64,000 bases of DNA from Dichetophora obliterata (GCA_963920525.1 OY986438.1:130912920-130976919); one strand, 5' to 3'; shown: positions 11,545 through 23,089, numbered from the stretch's first letter. Translations and numbers: made by a program. Notes: generated by a model not told the origin, from the sequence alone.

Positions 11545-11925
11545 AGGAACATGTTGTTATTCTTTGCAAACTATGGTACATTAGTAATAGGTCGTAAGAT
11601 TTGGATTGTGAACGCTGTGTAAGCTCGACATTAGAAGGACATGCTTTTCTCAAAGCTGCGCTCCGTTAGTCCAAATCGTTTTAATAACAGAATTGTATAA
11701 CATAGCCTTGTGTTCCAATCGAAGGCCTGAGCTACTGCTAAGTAGCCAGTTAAGTTTAAGATCTTTTGGCTTCACATCGGTTTTTTTGACTCAATATGCT
11801 TTTACCAAGTTAATCGCCTGTCAAGATGAACACCCAAATTGGTAACGTTATTCGCTTGATTAAAAGGTATTTGATTTAGTAGAACTGTAGGACATCTTTC
11901 AGTCTACAAAGTACACTCAAAAATA
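11545..11925 (-). pseudogene. Jockey-clade LINE fragment (end of reverse transcriptase)
   Basis: Reading on the minus strand with a few stops gives NVTNLGVHLDRRLTW, then K.IESK, then LKLNWLLSSSSGLRLEHK and LYNSVIKTIWTNGAQL. This matches the Jockey-clade thumb region (LGVHLDRRLTWKKHI ... K..LL...LKPIWTYG.QLWG). A continuation resembling SNVELTQRSQSK is visible to about 11590. The reverse-transcriptase palm and everything upstream are absent. It contains at least two in-frame stops (for example TGA or TAA replacing Trp positions), so it is dead. Confidence 0.7.
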
Positions 11926-11939
11926 TTTGTATGTAAATG

Positions 11940-12165
11940 TTACTAATAACTGCGTCCATTCTACGAATTTTATTCGTAGTTATGAATTTAACTAGTTAAC
12001 TCACTAGTTAAAAAATATAATCAAAAAATACTAGATGTTAATCTAGTGAAATGTTACTAATCAAAAAGTTACTAGATAAGTTACTATCTGTATTCCAGCT
12101 AGTTCAAAAATACAAGCTGTTTTACTAGTTATAAAAGAACTGGTATAAAAGCCTGTCCTACGACA
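11940..12165. repeat. ACTAGT-word array, first block
   Basis: ACTAGTTA-type words recur about every 15-30 bases (near 11992, 12003, 12033, 12071, 12117 and 12135) in AT-rich spacer. The same style of array appears right of the dispersed repeat (12700-12850) and again at 14060-14480. Confidence 0.5.
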
Positions 12166-12209
12166 GGTCCTCCGCACACTTCCTTTTTGGAACCTTTTGC
12201 CGACAGAAC

Positions 12210-12700
12210 TTTTTTCTCTTTTTAAAGCTTGACTTGATTTTTACAAAATACAAATGCACCACTTTAAATAAAACTTTACGTATTGAAGCAGTGTTGAAAA
12301 ATTAGTTCAAGTGCAAAAGTGCAAAAAGTCGAGTTTGGTAACAATCATATTCATACACATACGTAGTAACTCGGGCGCCGTTTTGCTGCTGATGCAATTA
12401 TATTTTTTGGTTCAATCGACTCAAATCGACTCAAAATAATTTCATTAAATTTGTCATAACTTGTTTATAAAAGGTTGAAAAAAGAGGTAGTTAGTTTTTT
12501 TGTGCACACTTTCAGGCTGAATATTTTGAGAACAGTGTGTCTTGTAAAATTACTTTACTGCCAAAAAACAATTACAAATTGAGAAATACTGTGTGCGGAG
12601 CAGCATGTTTGCCTGTTATGTATTAAGATGTGCATACTTTCAGGCTGAATAGTTTGAGAGATATTGGACACGAAGCAGCGTGCTTGCCTTTTATATATTA
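12210..12700 (-). repeat. Dispersed repeat, copy 1 (inverse of 18791-19395)
   Basis: In reverse complement it starts AATATATAAAAGGCAAGCAC, then GCTGCTTCGTGTCCAATATC and CTCTCAAACTATTCAGCC. After about 70 bases a second internal GGCAA.CATGCTGCTCCGCAC unit follows. The order of blocks (CAATCGACTC, AAAAGTCGAGTTTGGTAA, GCAGTGTTGAAAA) is the same as in the copy at 18.8 kb. A TATATAAAA start followed by such words resembles Helitron 5' regions, but this is only a resemblance. Confidence 0.7.
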
Positions 12701-13194
12701 CGACTAGTTGCTCAATTTATAATTAACTAACTAGTCGCATTTTGAATAGTTAAAAAATAACAACTGTGTTTCAAGCTCATAACCAAGTAGTCTTAAATGT
12801 ACTAGCTTCTTTGTTAGTTGCAAACTCGCTAGTTCTGCATAAATTTGAAAACATTAAATAAATTGAATTTGTTGTTGTAAAAATAGTAACAATTAGGGAA
12901 GTGGCGGGTGTCATTTTTCAGATGCAGATCGGTAAAGAAATTTCCTTGAGTATGCGGATAGTTGAAATTCATATCCGCGGATGCGAACGTTTTCAATTTA
13001 ATTAAAACAATTTTTTATATAATTGTTAATATATATTTTTTTTTTAAATTTTTTTTAAGAGGCAGCCTGGTTCTATATGTTTCAAAAAATGTATTAGATA
13101 CCATTGGTATTATGTATTAGATACCATTGGGAATAATAAAAACTTATTTAAGCCGCCGAGATGGAGAAACATTTGTAAGGTACTTTTTAAGATG

Positions 13195-13640
13195 GCATCC
13201 GTGGCACGTTATAACGAAAAAACTTTTCAACCGATCGAACTAAAATTTTAAATATTACTGTATATATGTGTATGTAGTACAATTATATATATTCATTAAT
13301 ATAAAAAAAAATTTTAATATATTTTCGAGACTCCGCCATTTTGTTTTGTTTTTGCCCAAATGTGGAATGAGTTTCACAATGTAACTTAAAAGTTTAAATA
13401 AAAGTTCATCTTTTAACCTTTCAAAAAAAAAATCCTAAAAATATCTCAAAATATGTTTTAAAAAATTTTACCCAGCCGATTGAACTGAAATTTTAACACT
13501 TTATTATATAGGTCGATGGCTCCTGCAGGTAGTAAAATTGTACATTTTAATTATATTTTTCTTATTTTTTCCCGATTTTTCACAAAAAAAGACGCGATTT
13601 TTTTAAAATTTATGTATAGATGTCCGCCATTTTGTTACTT
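13195..13640. repeat. Two diverged tandem units ending in CCGCCATTTTGTT
   Basis: The unit around CCGATCGAACTAAAATTTTAAA (13231) recurs as CCGATTGAACTGAAATTTTAA (13475). The unit ends CTCCGCCATTTTGTT (13331) and GTCCGCCATTTTGTT (13619) close each copy. The spacing is about 240-290 bp. The 88-codon frame at 13516-13782 falls in the second unit and has no recognisable motif. Confidence 0.45.
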
Positions 13641-14059
13641 TTTAATGAAAATGTTTAAATCTACTACCTGCTATAATGACAAGTATACAGAAAAGCAATC
13701 TATTTTAATTGTTTGTTTTAAATTACTTCAAGTGCCGTTATCACCCGGGTCAGCAAAACGCCTTATTTTTTGTCCACTTTAGACGTACAAATTAAAAAAA
13801 AAGTTGTAAAATGAAAATGCGTTTTTTGTACAGTTTGAGATGCTTATAAAACCATATAAAAATAGTTAAGCGATTGTATTTTATTTCCTTATAAAAAAAT
13901 CATTCCGAAATAAACCTTGACAATTAAGGCAGAGCACCGAACAACATCCTTTATTCAACACAATTATTCGAAGTTATTTTCAACTAAGTTTGTATATGAT
14001 AACTTTAAAAAAATAACAATCTGCTTAAAATTAGAAATCTCAATATATTTTCAATAATA

Positions 14060-14480
14060 CAAGTATAAAGCCAGTTTACGTAGTACTAGCATACAACTGG
14101 TTTAAAAAAAAAACGAATACTAGCATATAACTAGTATGAAAACTACTGGAATTGAACTGGCTAAAATAATACTAATATGAAACCGGTCAATATTGAACTA
14201 GTATTTAACTAGTTAATAATATACTAGCACAAAGGTGGCTCAAATCATACCAGTAAAAAGCCTAGTTTTGATAATACCAGTATTTTACTGGTTTAAAAGT
14301 TACTACTATCACAACTAGTTTAAATTAGTCCAGTAAAAATACTACCTCAATTCATATCGAGAATAGGACAATTGTCTATTCCTATGACATCAACATAGAA
14401 AAATAACCAGTCTGCGCAATGTAAAAAGAATTTGAGCTGAACTAGTACTGGTATTTTTGACCCACTACATTTATCAGTAT
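14060..14480. repeat. ACTAGT/ACTGGT-word array, second block
   Basis: Words TACTAGCATA, AACTAGTAT, AACTGGTTTAA, ATACCAGTA and similar recur every 15-25 bases. It ends shortly before a Helitron-type terminus (14562-14565), so it may be the body of that element. Confidence 0.5.
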
Positions 14481-14530
14481 TTTAACTTGTTGGCTACACT
14501 GCACGGTAATGATTAGATCCCTAAGTTTAT

Positions 14531-14565
14531 ATCCAACCCACCCGTTCTTCGGGGGCAATCACTAG
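14531..14565 (+). mobile_element. Helitron-type 3' terminus
   Basis: CCCACCCGTTCTTCGGGGG forms a short GC hairpin (CCCG/CGGG) followed after about 10 bases by CACTAG and then T. This is the hairpin plus CTRR-T ending of Helitrons. Almost the same 35 bases occur at 35421-35459. The 5' end of this copy was not located. Confidence 0.55.
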
Positions 14566-14570
14566 TTTTA

Positions 14571-16835
14571 TAATAAAAGCATAATGACAGAGTGCTTAGA
14601 ACCACAGCTAAGACAGAATGTTTCTTCAATGGAATTCATATTTCTGTTCGACTGCAACCTCTCTGCAGAGCTCACAACAACTAAACAAACCTCAGAGAGT
14701 AAAAATTGCCATGCAAAATATTTTGAGAACATAAGCCTTTAAAAGTCGTCATAAAACTTGTAGGTCTAGTTCTCGATCATTTGTGTTCAAACATTAAACA
14801 ACAATACAATACAATTGATCAATAGAAGCTCAGTCAAAGTCCTTCCAAGAGCTGAAATGACCAATTTATTTTTTTATTTGTATTAAAACATTTAGAGATT
14901 GAGTTATTTTTTGCGAAGGTTTGTAAATTGATGATGCTATGATAAAAAGCCTTTTCTCTGCTCGCATCATTTAAGCTTATGAATTTTCTCTTTTCACCCA
15001 CTCACACTGGTTAAACTTTTTATAGTGCACATACGAAAGCGGAGTTCAACTTAATTTCATTGAAAGTTACCACAATTTCCTAAAAGTTTTCCCTCCCGCT
15101 ACCAACAAAAAAAAAACGTTCAGTAAAAAACATAATGCAGCAGCAGCGGCAAACAAATTGATCGAGAATAACTCACTTACTTTGTGTCATTATGTTGTAT
15201 ATAACTGCACATTTGCACAAAGCACAACTCATGGCTGAGAATTGTAAATAAATAGTTTGGATATTTGTTGGCAACCATAACAATTCTACGTCAAAAAGGT
15301 TTCTCTTTGTTTTTTAATGCCATTCTGTTTTACTTTTTTTATTTTGCTGTATTCCTGCACCAAAAAATATTACATGAACACATGGAAAAATGCCAAAATA
15401 AGAACGTCGTCAGACGACAGTGACAGTAAAGTAATTTTTTCTAAAAAGTAGTTTTTTAGCCATTGCAAGTAATGTGTATGAGTGTGTTGGAAAAAGATGT
15501 GTTTGTAAGAAGTAAAATTTTCAAATTGCTTTTGAGATGAAATTGAAAACGTTTGCAGCAACTTTTGGCGGGTTAATAAAACTTGTGTCTTGATGTCATG
15601 ATGCCATGAAAAAGTTGACAGCGTGTAGCAGCAAAAACAGCAACAGTAGCAAATGCAAGCAACTTAAATAGGAATTAAATGAACAATGCATGCAATGAGT
15701 AACAATTGTTGGCATGTTACTCTTGTGTTGCTCTACATCTCTTCACACTTTAGCTTTTTATACAGCATGAACGTTTTGAATAAAATTCCTTTATGGATAT
15801 GCCTAAATTTTCACTTAATTGCTTGCGATTTTCACTTTGATTTCCGTTCTATTGCAAATCGATTAAAATGCCAGCTATTTCTATTTGCAATTGGCAAAAA
15901 CTATTTTCAAACCACTTATTATGTTGGCAACAATGGCAACCAGCAACAATGGCACGAGTTAAAAAGAGGCAACTAAAAAAAAAAGAAAAAATAAAAAAAT
16001 GAAACGATGTTAAAGCTTCATAAGCAGCATGCAATATTTGCGCGCATTGGCAGCATTGAATGCTGGCTGCCATTTTGATTTTTTTTCTATGTTCGTTCGT
16101 TCGACGGAAACGGAAATTCTATAACGATAAATCTGCGTCAAATAATTGCTTTGGCAAATGCGGCACGCGGATTTGGCTTTAGCGCAGGAAATTGTTTATT
16201 TCTCTTTAGAAAATTTTAACTACGTATGTGTTTGATTCAAATACGGCTTCGATTGGCATTGCGTGCACGTTTGCTGTGTGAATAATTGTGTGGCCAATTT
16301 GCAATGAATGGTGAATGGGGGCGGGACATGAGTATTTGTGTGTGTGTGTGTATAGTTTTTGTGTGTGCAATAGTTTTTGAAAATTGCATAATAATTTCTA
16401 GTTAAGGCATAATTATTGCTCTTTCGTTCGATTTAATATTATTTATTTAACAACAAATTTCGATGCGATAATTAAAGCCGCAATTATTAATGCAACTGAC
16501 AGAAACTGAATTTAATGGTATAATATTACTAAAATTTTTCTTATGCTTTAATATCATCTGATATCAGCTCTTTATCCAAACTTATATAAATATCGTATGT
16601 GCATCGATACATTTTTTTTTTATTATATTTGGTTGAAATTTTTTATCTTTTTCTAACAAGTAATACCCAGTGGGGAAATGGGAAGCCATTACTGCCATAA
16701 TTATCTCATTAACTTGTTACGCTGTAAGCACTTATCATTACGAGTTCACTTTGAATTTCTTAATAAATAATGTCAAAGAAAATGCCTCGTAACAACAATC
16801 GTAGATCTAGTCGAACAGCCATGATCAACTCAAAA
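14571..16835. other. Non-coding DNA with a (TG)n microsatellite
   Basis: No gene is recognised. It holds poly-A/T tracts, CAG/CAA words (about 15130-15150, 15630) and a (TG)n run at about 16337-16352. Short open frames at 15686-15976 and 15849-16073 overlap on opposite strands and look random. Confidence 0.45.
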
Positions 16836-16843
16836 GCCATACG

Positions 16844-17375
16844 CAGTGTTGCTAACTTAGGGGTTTTCCCCTTTATTTAGTGGGAAAAAAAGTGGAATGG
16901 GATTTTTAGGGGTTTTATATCTTTTAGGGGTTTTTTAAGAGGTTTTTTGATAATCGTACGCATAGGATAATCCAATTTACTATGAAGTTTTTGAATTGAC
17001 TACGATTTTGCTAAACATTTTCTCTGAAAATTTTTCTCTTTTTCATTCCCTACTCGTTACTATGGTGTAAGAAAACAAGGTCGACGAGGCCTCTAAATAT
17101 CTTGCTAAAGCTGTCAAACTTGTGAATGAGTGAGATAGACAGAAGAGCTGATTTTGTATTGTTTGACAACTCAAGAGTTTGATTTTGAAAAAAACCAAAA
17201 AAACCTATTTTTTTTTTTGGAAAATATTAAATCATTTATAATAACAGATTATAACAAAATGTTAATTGATCTTTTTTTTGTTTTGTTTTGTGGGGATTTC
17301 TAAGTAATTATAGCGATTTTAGGGGTTTTTGACTAAAGCTTAAGGGATAAATATTTTTAAAAGTTAGTGCCACTG
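16844..17375. mobile_element. hAT-like MITE with 8-bp target duplication
   Basis: The left end CAGTGTTGCTAACTT and the reverse complement of the right end CAGTGGCACTAACTT agree at 12 of 15 positions. The flanks are GCCATACG (16836-16843) and GCCTTACG (17376-17383), an 8-bp duplication with one difference. The 532-bp body contains repeated AGGGGTTTT words and no coding frame, so it is non-autonomous. CAGTG..GC.AACTT ends with 8-bp duplications are typical of hAT elements. Confidence 0.75.
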
Positions 17376-17383
17376 GCCTTACG

Positions 17384-18790
17384 TCTTCGCTTACGATTTG
17401 AAAATAAATAACCTAAGCTGTAATATCTAATAATTCAGCAACAACAATAATTTTGTTTTTGTAACACCGAATAATGAAATATAAAAATGTGTTTTTTTGC
17501 TTCGCCTACTGAGTGATTATTTGAATTTTCATTCATATTGTTTTTGTCTGCTCAAACAACTCAAAAAGATTTCCGTGCTACTGGTTGGTTGAACAGTGTA
17601 GTGATATAAAACCAAACCAAATAAAACATCAATAGGGTAAATGCTTTTGGTAAAATAAATTAAGCTTAGAATTAAATCGTTTTATAAGAGCAATATATAT
17701 ATATATTATTATTAAAATAATAATTATTATTTATATTAGGGCATAAGAAAAACAAACCCTGTAATACACTTATGTTAAATTACTAATTTCTTATTAAGCG
17801 TTTATCAATTTTATCTGAGCTTATTGATACCTAAAGTTAATAAGTGGACAGTCTCTATCAGTGTTCCAAAAACAAAAGTCGTTTATTATGTATACAAAAT
17901 ATCGAAAAGAGTATATTTCATATAGTCTCCACTAATTTAGAGCGTGCTAATTTTTGTTAAGCAAAATTGAATTTATTCTAGTTATTTTTTTAAAGTACAT
18001 AAAGTTTGTTTATGTTCTTTTTTATTGATATTAATGAATTATAAATTGATAGTAGGATTCAAAAATAAATAAGAACTAATAATTTTTTATTATATTTTTA
18101 GTTTTAAAATGGCATATAGATATAAACTGCGCCACGAATCATGCACATTAAGTTACGGGACTACTGTAGATTTAAACAGAAAAAAATAAATATATTTTAA
18201 AGCTTTAGTAAATAAATTCAACCCAGACGCAAACATGCTATTTTTAAGAAGATCTCGAAAATTTAACAATCGTAGAAAACAATGATGAATTAAAAGCAAT
18301 AATTGAAAATCGAAAAAAGCATATAAAGAACTCTAAGAAATCTCTAAAACGTAGTTAAATGCTTTATGGTAATAATTGGCTCAAGTTTCAATTGTTTATT
18401 ATTATGTTTTTTAAAATTTTTAAATTGAAGAGTAAACCTTAAAATTAATGTTTGTCACAAAAATGGCATTTTCATTTACACTGGAATAAGTAATTTTTTG
18501 TGCCAAATCCTGATTTTTTAGTTACAGGTGCACTTCTAAAGGACAGCGGAATTTGAAGTAGAATTCAAAAATGGGCTCCAAAAACTATAAAATTTATTTG
18601 TTCTCTAAAATAAATGAATAAGCAAAAAACAAGGTTTATCAAAAACAGGCTAGTTATTGTAAATTTAAAATGAGATGTGTAATAAATTTTAAGTGTTTTT
18701 CCTATGTAATGTATTTGAATGTTTTAAATTTAGTCGTGTTTTTATGTTCTGAAAACGGTTTTTATTCAATATTATATATAAAAATATACT
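17384..18790. other. AT-rich DNA with a weak coding-like remnant
   Basis: Mostly featureless. Between about 18109 and 18357 the plus strand gives short coding-like stretches (MAYRYKLRHESCTLSYGTTV, later ENLTIVENNDELKAIIENRK) separated by frameshifts and stops. I do not recognise the family. It may be a decayed transposase scrap or chance. Confidence 0.3.
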
Positions 18791-19395
18791 TAATATATAA
18801 AAGGCAAGCACGCTGCTCCGTGTCAAATATCTCTCAAACTGTTCAGCCTAAAAGTATGCACATCTTAATACATAACAGGCAAGCATGCTGCTCCGCACAC
18901 AGTATTTCTCAATTTGTAATTATTTTGTTACAGTAAAGTAATTTTACAAAACACACTGCTCTCAAAAATGTTCAGTCTGAATGTATGCTCAGAAAATATA
19001 TTTAATACTTATCAGTGACAATATTGGGCTTTTACAATAGTACATTTTTGATCTAACTAACATACCTCTTTTTTCATCCTTTTATAAAAAAGTTATGACG
19101 AATTTAATGAAATTTTTTTGAGTCGATTCGAGTCGATTGTACAAAAAACATAATTGTGTCAGCCACAAAACGTCACCAGAGTTGCTACATATATGAAGGT
19201 TGCAAGGCCAGTTTGTAAAGTTGTGTATGAATATGATTTTTACCAAACTCGACTTTTTGCACTTTTACACTTGAACTAATTTTCAACACTGCTTCTATAC
19301 GTAAAGTGTTATATAAAGAGGTATATGTATTTAAATTTTGCAAAAACCAAGTGCATAAAAAATCAAGCTTTAAAAAGAAAAAAAAACATGCTTGT
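18791..19395 (+). repeat. Dispersed repeat, copy 2
   Basis: Same block order as copy 1 at 12210-12700 but in the opposite orientation. It starts TAATATATAAAAGGCAAGCA, followed by two GCTGCTCCG units at 18813 and 18889. It ends in AAATCAAGCTTTAAAAAGA and a poly-A-like tract. It lies just downstream of the LOA-like LINE. Confidence 0.7.
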
Positions 19396-19756
19396 CATAG
19401 TATATTAATAAATAATTAATAAATAATTAATTAAAAAAAAAAAACAACGAACAAACAAGGTCTGTTTGGTCTGTTTTAGGTCTGTTTCCGTTGGTTGGTT
19501 GGTTGGTTTAGACGGTGATTCTACATGCAAGTAGGATCCAAGTAGCTCTAGTGAGCCGTTTTGATATCATAACCTCGTGTTTCTGTTGGTTGACTGGGTA
19601 GCGCACTGCTAGGTTATAACCATCCGGTGCGATTGATGATTGTTAGGAGATTGTTGATTTTTGTTGTTGAGAGTTCCTCTAGGTTGCTGAGGAATGGCCT
19701 GCCAAGCGTTGTTAGTCTGGACCTGGCCAGGGCCGGGCAGGTGCACAGAAAGTGTG

Positions 19757-20446
19757 TTAGTGTTTTTTTTTTTCATTTGGGTCAGCGCAGCTGCGAAAGT
19801 GGGTGTTGAAAGGTAGTCCAATTCTCTCGGCATGAACTCCGATGCACCAGTGACCCGTAATAATAGCCGTTAATCTGGCTATGTCGTTCCGGGGCTTTGA
19901 GAGCATCTGTTGAGTTCTGCCTATGTTGTAAAGGGGCCATATTTTTCTTGATGTGTTGCAGGTTGGTAGTTCTCTCCATCTACGACCGGCTAAGGTTAAG
20001 TAGTAAGAACGAATTCCTCCCTTGACTGTGTTCAGTAGAACTTCGACTGGTTCCGCTCTGGAAACGTCAAGGGAAGAACCCCGCCTAGCCAATTCATCCA
20101 CCTTTTCATTACCATAAATGATCCTATGGCCGTGAACCCAGATTATGGTAATGATAAGTTGGTGACTTAGCCGGGCCAGTTCATCCTTACACTGCCTTAC
20201 CAGTTTGGAGTTGGTACTGATCGCAGCTAAAGATTTAACGGCAGCTTCGCTATCCGTCAGAATAGCTGCGTTAAGGTGGTTGGTGTTAGCTCTCCTTAAG
20301 GTGCGACAAGCTTCTCTTATCGCAAAAAGCTCGGCCTGAAAGACGCTGGCTGAGTTTGGTAGACGAAAAGAGTCCGCCACCCCCAGTTTCTCAGAGTATA
20401 TGCCCGCTCCCACTCTGCACTCCATCTTGGAGCCATCCGGGCACAT
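19757..20446 (-). pseudogene. LOA-like RNase H domain and start of Cys-rich tail
   Basis: This degrades the RNA strand of the RNA:DNA hybrid after reverse transcription. In this 229-residue frame the four acidic RNase H residues are all present: Asp4 (DGSKM), Glu39 (FQAELFAI), Asp65 (ILTDSEAA) and Asp117 (GNEKVDELA), with His105/107 in WVHGH. The upstream connector (LYTAVLRRILAYGALVWWP ... LPIDLHIK) lies in another frame at 20391-20867. Downstream, CRSCADPNEKKK and then HFLCTCPAL after a frameshift near 19757 give a CCHC-like tail. The domain is well preserved but separated from the rest by frameshifts. Confidence 0.85.
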
Positions 20447-20989
20447 CGAAGGCTAGATCAATTCCTCCATTGCGCCATTCCACCCTGGTGGGAAACTTGG
20501 TTGTAAAGGATTTCGTGAAGTCGAGTTTGGGAGTGTCGTAGTCCGTTTTTCCAGGAATCAGTTCCCGAGGTAGCAGATTAAGAATGTTGCTGTGTCCATA
20601 TGGTCTATTTCGCCAGTTGTACGACTCTCTGAGTCTGACTGCACTGTTTGTTGCGGTAAGCTTAATGTGTAAATCTATGGGGAGTAAATGTGTCAGGACA
20701 TTAAGTGCATCAGTGGGGCATGAGCGGATACCCCCTGTAATACCTATGCATGCGGATCGCTGGATCCGGGCTAGTTTTGTTGTGTTGTATGCTTTATTCA
20801 GTGCAGGCCACCATACTAAAGCACCATACGCCAAGATACGTCGCAATACCGCTGTGTATAGCCGCATTTTTAGTTGAAGACCCCATTTTCTACCAAAGGT
20901 TTTTTGCAGGCGTAGAAGGCAATGCAGGCCTTCTTGACCCTTTGTTCGATGTTAGTTTTCCAGCTTAGCTTGAATGACACCTAGATATT

Positions 20990-21835
20990 TTGCGCTATTG
21001 GATAGTGTAAGAGGTTGGTTGTTGAGTTTTGGAAGGACAAATTGTGGCGCTTTGGTTTTTGTGGTGAATAACATCAGTTCCGTCTTGCTAGAGTTAACTC
21101 CTAGGCCGCACCTGGCAGCCCGACACTGAGTTTTTACAAAGCAACCTCCAATAGCTCACTGAGCGTAGAGGGGAGCAGTCCTGACACCATAACAACCACG
21201 TCATCTGGATAAGCCACCACTTTGACCCCATTGCAATTTAGTGTATTAAGAAATTTATTCATGGCGATGAGCCAGAGTAGGGGGGAGATCACTCCTCCCT
21301 GCGGAGTACCCCTACTGACAAATCTCGTGAGTTGACAGCCACCCAGGTCTGCCTGGATTATTCTGTTACTGAGCATTGAGACTATCCAGTTTCTCACTGG
21401 TGCTTGTACACCAAGGTTGGTAAGAGAATCAAAAATGGCCCTAGTATGAATATTGTTAAAAGCCCCTTCTATGTCTAAGAAGGCCGCAAGAGTGTATTGT
21501 TTAAAGTAGATTGATCTTTCAATAGTGGTAATAACCTCGTGTAGGGCGGTATCTGTGGATCTGCCCTTGAGGTATGCGTGTTGGGCGCTGGATATGTTAG
21601 CACCCTTTAGAACGTCCCTGAGATGAATATCCAGTACACGCTCTAGGGTTTTCAGTGCGAATGATGTGAGACTTATTGGTCTAAAATCCTTGGCTGATCA
21701 TGACCTCTCCTCCCAGCTTTGGGTATAAATATTACCTTAACTCTTCTCCAGCTCCTTGGAGTGTAGTTAAGGCAGAGACACTTAGTGAAGATAGAGAGTA
21801 GGATAGGTGCAACTACATCTGTTTCTTCAAGAAAT
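20990..21835 (-). pseudogene. LOA-like reverse transcriptase, broken
   Basis: This would copy the element's RNA at a nicked target site. Visible in order on the minus strand are SWRRVKVIFIPKAG, a frameshift near 21700, FRPISLTSFALKTLERVLD, LKGRSTDTALHEV, the palm motif AFLDIEGAFNN (first catalytic Asp), GTPQGGVISPLLW, and the active-site box as AYPDDVVVMV. The usual YADD-type box is thus YPDD, an Ala-to-Pro change next to the catalytic Asp pair. After SELLEVAL (near 21134) the frame breaks, and GLGVNSSKTELMLFTTKTK with SAKYLGVI (thumb) follows in another frame. It cannot make a full protein. Confidence 0.85.
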
Positions 21836-22136
21836 TGTAATAGAATAGAGAGTGAAATTTTGCATGTTATTCTTCTCTCGCTTCCAAAATTTGTAAAATA
21901 ACGCTTTCAAGCAATTCAAGTTACTTGAATCGAGTTCGAGAACACACCTATTAATAGCAACACCAACAAAAACAACAAAAGCAGCACAATAACAAACGAA
22001 ACAACTTCGAACCAAATCAACAACCACGACAACAACAACAATTACAGCAACAACCTAACCATGGTTTTTTTTGCGCGAATAATATTAAAGGCAGTAGGTT
22101 AAACCAGTTTACTTTACAAAAATGTTAAAATACTTT
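21836..22136. other. Non-coding, CAA-rich
   Basis: CAACAAAAACAACAA-type words at 21960-22060. No gene. The minus-strand frame at 21827-22027 is their reverse reading. Confidence 0.45.
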
Positions 22137-23089
22137 GGTGCGCTTCCATTTTCCGAAAGTTACATTCATAATGAGAACAACAATACCTTAAGACCCAAAA
22201 ACCCTTTAGATATTGCGCATTTACTTTGCATTTATTTACGACTTACACCATTTGGAATAATGTGTTGCCTAAAAAAAAAAACAACATATGGAATATATTT
22301 TTACGAAAAATCATTTATAATAATCCAAGATTTCATACATTTTTCTTTATGTTTTAAAATATGAATCTAATATTTTTTGGCGGAGCTTTAAAAAAGCAAC
22401 TTAATTCGTAAACAAAAATTATCGTTTCTCCACATAACGTTTTGTTCTTTTCTTATTTTGTTCCAGCGACATTATGTTTGTGATTTTGCATTTTTTGACA
22501 AAGCTTAAGTTTTCTTACGATATAACATACTGTACATTTTTGGACCATAACATGTAAAAAAAACAAAAAAATAAAAACACTACCAACATTTATTTTTGTT
22601 TATATAAATTTTTGAAAAATATAATTTGTTGTAATGTTTTAAAAAATTTTTCTATGCCTATCAACCACTTGCAGCAAATAATTGTTTTTACTCTTCATTT
22701 AAAGTTATCGAATTATTAAATTCAGCTATCAATGGCTTGTTTCACACGATAAGTAAATGCTGAAGTTCATCATTTCTTTTTGTTCTCTTTTACTCTCTTT
22801 GACTGAATGATTCAGGTCTTGAGCATCAAAATTTTGATTACTTTTGAAGTTAATTTTCGCTCTAGTAGTGTGTTCATTTTCTTAGCTGGAAAAACATGAT
22901 TTTTCATCAAAATATGTTCCATATGTGATTTTGTTTGGGGAACACATTATTCAAAATGGTTTAAGTCGTAAATAACTCCAAAAATACCTTAAAACGATTT
23001 GCGCAATATCTAAAGGTCAACTTTTTTGGGTCTTAAGGTATTTTTGTTCTCATAATTAATGGAACTTTAAAGAAATGGACGCGCACTGG
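22137..23089. mobile_element. Long-inverted-repeat MITE / small fold-back
   Basis: The left arm 22137-22325 and right arm 22885-23089 are reverse complements over about 190 bases. Shared blocks are GTGCGC.TCCATTT, AATACCTTAAGACCCAAAAA, TTTAGATATTGCGCA and ATTTACGACTTA.ACCATTT. The middle 560 bases are AT-rich without a coding frame. No target duplication could be fixed, so the superfamily is open. Confidence 0.7.

Larger units (their letters stand above)
19480..21835 (-). mobile_element. 5'-truncated LOA-like non-LTR retrotransposon
   Basis: On the minus strand the element reads reverse transcriptase, connector, RNase H, then a Cys-rich zinc-knuckle-like tail. This order is typical of LOA/I-type LINEs. 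The 5' end is lost inside the reverse-transcriptase domain (about 21830), so endonuclease and ORF1 are missing. The coding region is split by several frameshifts. The 3' boundary is uncertain. A (GGTT)n run at about 19490-19508 and poly-A at 19433-19444 lie where the tail should be. Assignment to LOA rather than another RNase H clade rests on motifs (GTPQGGVISPLLW, LPIDLHIK) and is an inference. Confidence 0.8.

Noticed and set aside
9730..14480. CRISPR-like array
   Set aside because: The repeated words are short, degenerate, in both orientations and irregularly spaced in a eukaryotic context. There are no constant repeats with unique spacers.
19601..19833. Minus-strand frame MPRELDYLSTPTFAAALTQM
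   Set aside because: Shifted frame across the end of the LOA-like ORF. The real reading is the Cys-rich tail in the other frame.
20356..20968. Plus-strand open frames of 60-97 residues
   Set aside because: Antisense shadows of the LOA-like element.
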